Origin: Bacteroidia bacterium
Lineage (GTDB): Bacteria; Bacteroidota; Bacteroidia; NS11-12g; UBA9320
DNA length: 34,888 nucleotides
Direction of reading: 5' to 3'
NCBI GenBank assembly: GCA_017640445.1
Contig: JAEPQQ010000029.1
Span: forward strand, 5,725-40,612
Shown here: one piece after another, positions 32,705 through 34,888 of the stretch
How positions within the stretch are numbered: position 1 is the first letter of the stretch
Layout: every line of letters starts with the position of its first letter
Made by a program: the position numbers and the translations under genes
The notes under the pieces: generated by a model
What the model was told of the DNA's origin: nothing
What the model saw: only the letters and a program-made list of their open reading frames with translations
Database searches by the model: none

Positions 32705-33238
32705 TTGAAATTGCTAAACCTAGCATGTGGGCGGTCACCGACCAAACCTACGAAGGCTTGGCGAGACTTAAACTTATATGGCTTACATGAGTCAAGTATA
32801 GCAAACCACAGGAGTACCTCCGACGGTACCTTGAAATCCCATATTACAAATCAAAATTCCAATCCGAGAACAGTCCAGGAAATTCCTTTTCAGATCGGGT
32901 TTGCGAGTGATCAACTTCGCTCCTTCCACGCAGTATTACGAAGGAGAAACAAAGCTTCAGTGATTGAAAGAGTGGTACGCGCAGAAATTCGTGTGAGTTC
33001 CAGTTTGGATGCAAGAGTGGTCCTCCCGCTTCAAGACGAACGGTTTGTCAAGCCCGTTCTCAATATCGCTTTGAATCGAGAAGTTTTCAGAAGGGATGAT
33101 AATGAACTGGAGCCTACTTTGAGAAAATGCGTGCATGCTTTAAAAATGATTGACTCAGGGAAATCGAATACTGCACTGAAAAAACTAGAGGAACTGAATA
33201 ACGACAACGTGAGATGTGTGTTAGAAATGTATGGATGA
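32705..33238 (+). CDS. uncertain reading frame, possibly a decayed gene
   Basis: An open frame of 177 codons with only TTG as a start at its 5' end. The last about 110 codons look coding (VVLPLQDERFVKPVLNIAL, LRKCVHALKMIDSG, NTALKKLEELNNDN), whereas the first 60 are rich in Ser, Thr, Asn and Arg and do not. Coding-like stretches also occur in the other two frames between 32701 and 32963 (MLEIAKPSMWAVTDQTYEGL; YSKPQEYLRRYLEIPYYKSK; LRVINFAPSTQYYEGETKL). A frameshifted remnant is as likely as a real gene. No family recognised. Confidence 0.3.
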   Translation: MKLLNLACGRSPTKPTKAWRDLNLYGLHESSIANHRSTSDGTLKSHITNQNSNPRTVQEIPFQIGFASDQLRSFHAVLRRRNKASVIERVVRAEIRVSSSLDARVVLPLQDERFVKPVLNIALNREVFRRDDNELEPTLRKCVHALKMIDSGKSNTALKKLEELNNDNVRCVLEMYG

Positions 33239-33302
33239 AAAGCACTATATAATAACGGCTATGAAGTTGCTGAATCTCCTAACCCATTCCTTCCTATTCA
33301 AG

Positions 33303-33569
33303 CTAGTCTCCTAAGATGTCGTCGTAGATGTCTTCCAGATTTAAAAAGTCTTCCTCATCTGTGTCTAATAATGTGACAATCCGACTAGCTGTTTCATCCT
33401 GTAAAACAACAAGTGTGAGTTGTTCATCATCCTTTAACCAAACAGCTTTGGTCTCCCGCCCTTTGTAGCTCACCACTATGATATCCGCAATCTGGTTTTC
33501 TAAAACAGATAACACCCGTGACCGATCATAACGGGACAAGGATTCGAACAATTTTATACGCCTGGACAT
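33303..33569 (-). CDS. small acidic cytoplasmic protein, unknown
   Basis: 88 residues from the ATG at 33569 (MSRRIKLFESLSRYDRSRVL). An in-frame start at 33704 would add 45 residues of Tyr/Lys/His-rich sequence that looks non-coding. The protein has a helical, basic N-terminus, a beta centre (ADIIVVSYKGRETKAVWL, LTLVVLQDE) and a very acidic tail (TDEEDFLNLEDIYDDI). No family recognised. A real gene is likely but not certain. Confidence 0.5.
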   Translation of the reverse strand: MSRRIKLFESLSRYDRSRVLSVLENQIADIIVVSYKGRETKAVWLKDDEQLTLVVLQDETASRIVTLLDTDEEDFLNLEDIYDDILGD

Positions 33570-33754
33570 AACTTTATACAAAGAAAAAGTACTTGGGACA
33601 AGGTTGTTGTGTTGAAGGTGAATTTGGAATAAAATTGGGAGATATGGTCTTTTTTTATAATAATATTCGGTTTTGCCGCTACTGGAGAGATAAATATAGA
33701 ACATAACACCAAATTGATAAGCTTGTTGTTTAGCGCAACCAACCCCAAATCAGA

Positions 33755-33775
33755 AAACCGCCATCGCGGCGGTTT
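33755..33775. terminator. bidirectional hairpin terminator
   Basis: AAACCGCC-ATCGC-GGCGGTTT, a perfect 8-bp stem with A and T flanks on both sides, so it can work in either direction. It lies 85 bp past the stop of the minus-strand secreted-protein gene (33860) and would end that transcript. Confidence 0.7.
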
Positions 33776-33859
33776 CCTTCAAAAACTGTTTTCTATCCGG
33801 CACCTGTACTGCGCCGAAAATTTAACAAGTATCCATATAGATTTTAATAGGTAATTTTT

Positions 33860-34198
33860 CTAATCGGATGTTTCTTCTTCCAACTTGATGATTCGGAGAA
33901 TGGCGAGAACTTCACCTGTGGGATCACCTTCATCATCGTATTCATCAATCTCATCTTCCTCATAGGTAATAAGGAAGATTTTCCCAGAATACTCGTCAGA
34001 ATATAAATCAATATCAATGTCATAATGTAACTCATCAAATAACCAAGATTTCTGATCACCAGATTGGAATTTGTACATACCATCAGATGTAACACCGACA
34101 TATGTAGCTTTTATGGTTTTCGGACCCAAAGCACCTAGTGCCTTGTTAGTAGTAAAAATGCTAAATAACACTACCATTCCAAGAGCTTTCAATTTCAT
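33860..34198 (-). CDS. small secreted acidic protein, unknown
   Basis: 112 residues with a signal peptide (MKLKALGMVVLFSIF, then ALG). The mature part starts as beta strands (KTIKATYVGVTSDGMYKF) and continues to an acidic core (DIDIDLYSDEYSGKIFLITYEEDEIDEYDDEGD), then ends LRIIKLEEE. The alternating acidic residues could bind calcium or polycations, but there is no canonical EF-hand or named motif. Probably periplasmic. Ends at the hairpin near 33765. Confidence 0.72.
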   Translation of the reverse strand: MKLKALGMVVLFSIFTTNKALGALGPKTIKATYVGVTSDGMYKFQSGDQKSWLFDELHYDIDIDLYSDEYSGKIFLITYEEDEIDEYDDEGDPTGEVLAILRIIKLEEETSD

Positions 34199-34425
34199 AT
34201 TTGTGAAACGTTATTTTCAATGGTTGTTTGTGGTCTTTGTTTTCTAAAAACGAGGACCGGATGTCATACTTTCTTGTTGGTTTTCTGTTCTTTACTAATT
34301 TTTAATAGTTGATGATTTTAGGGTTGAATCCAAGGCCATTTAACTAAACCAAAGTTTCGAAATGACCTTGACCTTCAACCTATCTGACACTTTTACAATA
34401 ATGCCAATTGGGATGTGCTTGTAGA

Positions 34426-34888
34426 TTACTTAGCTACAGTAACTCGCTGCATTGCAGAGAAGTCGCCGTTTACTACTTGTACCATGTATACACCTGCTGA
34501 TACATCTGAGATGTCTACGCTGTAGTTGCCACTTGCATCTACATCTACCATCTTGATGGTCTTACCAGTTGCATCCATGATGGAAATGTGTAGGTTGCTC
34601 TCTGGGTTGTTCACTTTTACGTTGAACACACCTGCGTTCGGGTTAGGATATACATCGAAGATATCGTTTGCCGCTACGTTCTCAACTCCTACAAGGTCAA
34701 CTGCTACTTTCTCACAGTGCTCGCTGATACATCCTGCGTTGTTGATGATTGCCAAACAAATCTCAAAGCTGTCTACGTCTGCAGAGTACTTGTACGTTGG
34801 TGTTACGTCGCTTGAACGTCCACCGTCACCAAATCTCCAGTTGTATACGTTGGTTGGAAGTGTTGTAGCCTGGTTAGAGATGGTTACT
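34426..34888 (-). CDS. C-terminal part of a T9SS cargo protein with PKD domain (truncated by the window)
   Basis: The gene runs off the right edge. The visible 153 codons contain a PKD domain (NVYNWRFGDGGRSSDVTPTY, then KYSADVDSFEICLAI) and a type A sorting domain (DVYPNPNAGVFNVKV, ISIMDATGKTI, DISDVSAGVYMVQVV, end QRVTVAK). The protein is therefore exported by the T9SS. Codon use is strongly biased: every Asn codon in this part is AAC, unlike the neighbouring genes, which suggests a highly expressed protein. The start lies outside the window. Confidence 0.9.
   Translation of the reverse strand, partial: VTISNQATTLPTNVYNWRFGDGGRSSDVTPTYKYSADVDSFEICLAIINNAGCISEHCEKVAVDLVGVENVAANDIFDVYPNPNAGVFNVKVNNPESNLHISIMDATGKTIKMVDVDASGNYSVDISDVSAGVYMVQVVNGDFSAMQRVTVAK

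Noticed and set aside
33570..33704. 45-codon N-terminal extension of the small acidic protein
   Set aside because: Tyr/Lys/His-rich, no signal peptide or fold-like pattern; the ATG at 33569 gives a coherent small protein.

Overview
The window looks like chromosomal DNA of a free-living, gliding or particle-associated Bacteroidota, most likely Flavobacteriales or a relative. The evidence is at least five type IX secretion system (T9SS) cargo proteins (C-terminal sorting domains of type A and type B), a PorP/SprF-family outer-membrane protein, a LytS/LytTR two-component pair, several lipoproteins, and candidate promoters that fit the Bacteroidota -33/-7 pattern (xTTG then TAnnTTTG). No tRNA, rRNA, CRISPR array, phage structural gene or insertion sequence was seen.

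Layout. 1-4.1 kb: a lipoprotein, then a likely co-transcribed set of a secreted serine beta-lactamase-like hydrolase, a LytS-type histidine kinase and a LytTR response regulator. 4.2-7.3 kb: a secreted GH28-like beta-helix enzyme, convergent with a putative sugar O-methyltransferase whose stop codon lies 5 bp away. 7.6-12.3 kb: a 1235-residue PKD-rich adhesin-like protein with a type B T9SS domain, meeting tail to tail and with zero spacing a PorP/SprF protein. 12.5-13.4 kb: a class I methyltransferase. 13.6-16.0 kb: an ECF sigma factor, a protein with a cytoplasmic N-terminus, one membrane helix, a long disordered linker and an outer-membrane barrel, and a lipoprotein, followed by a terminator. 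This is the architecture of the dual membrane-spanning anti-sigma factors (Dma) of Bacteroides and is the most interesting system here. 16.1-26.7 kb (minus strand): two very large T9SS cargo proteins, both with beta-helices and an apparently shared helical domain before the sorting signal, separated by a small Cys-rich exported peptide and a CDF metal transporter with a degenerate HMA domain.

From 26.7 to 34.3 kb the character changes. Intergenic stretches are longer, the helicase gene is visibly more AT-rich, and small or unrecognised genes dominate: a membrane-anchored protein bracketed by two copies of a 25-bp direct repeat, a UvrD-family helicase with an embedded PD-(D/E)XK nuclease-like domain and a C-terminal zinc ribbon, and several secreted unknowns. 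This looks like an accessory region. The window ends inside another T9SS cargo gene with strongly biased codon use, which suggests a highly expressed core gene.

Much of the window serves the cell surface: regulated sensing across the envelope (LytS/LytTR, sigma/anti-sigma) plus secreted carbohydrate-active, adhesive and beta-helix proteins that depend on the T9SS.
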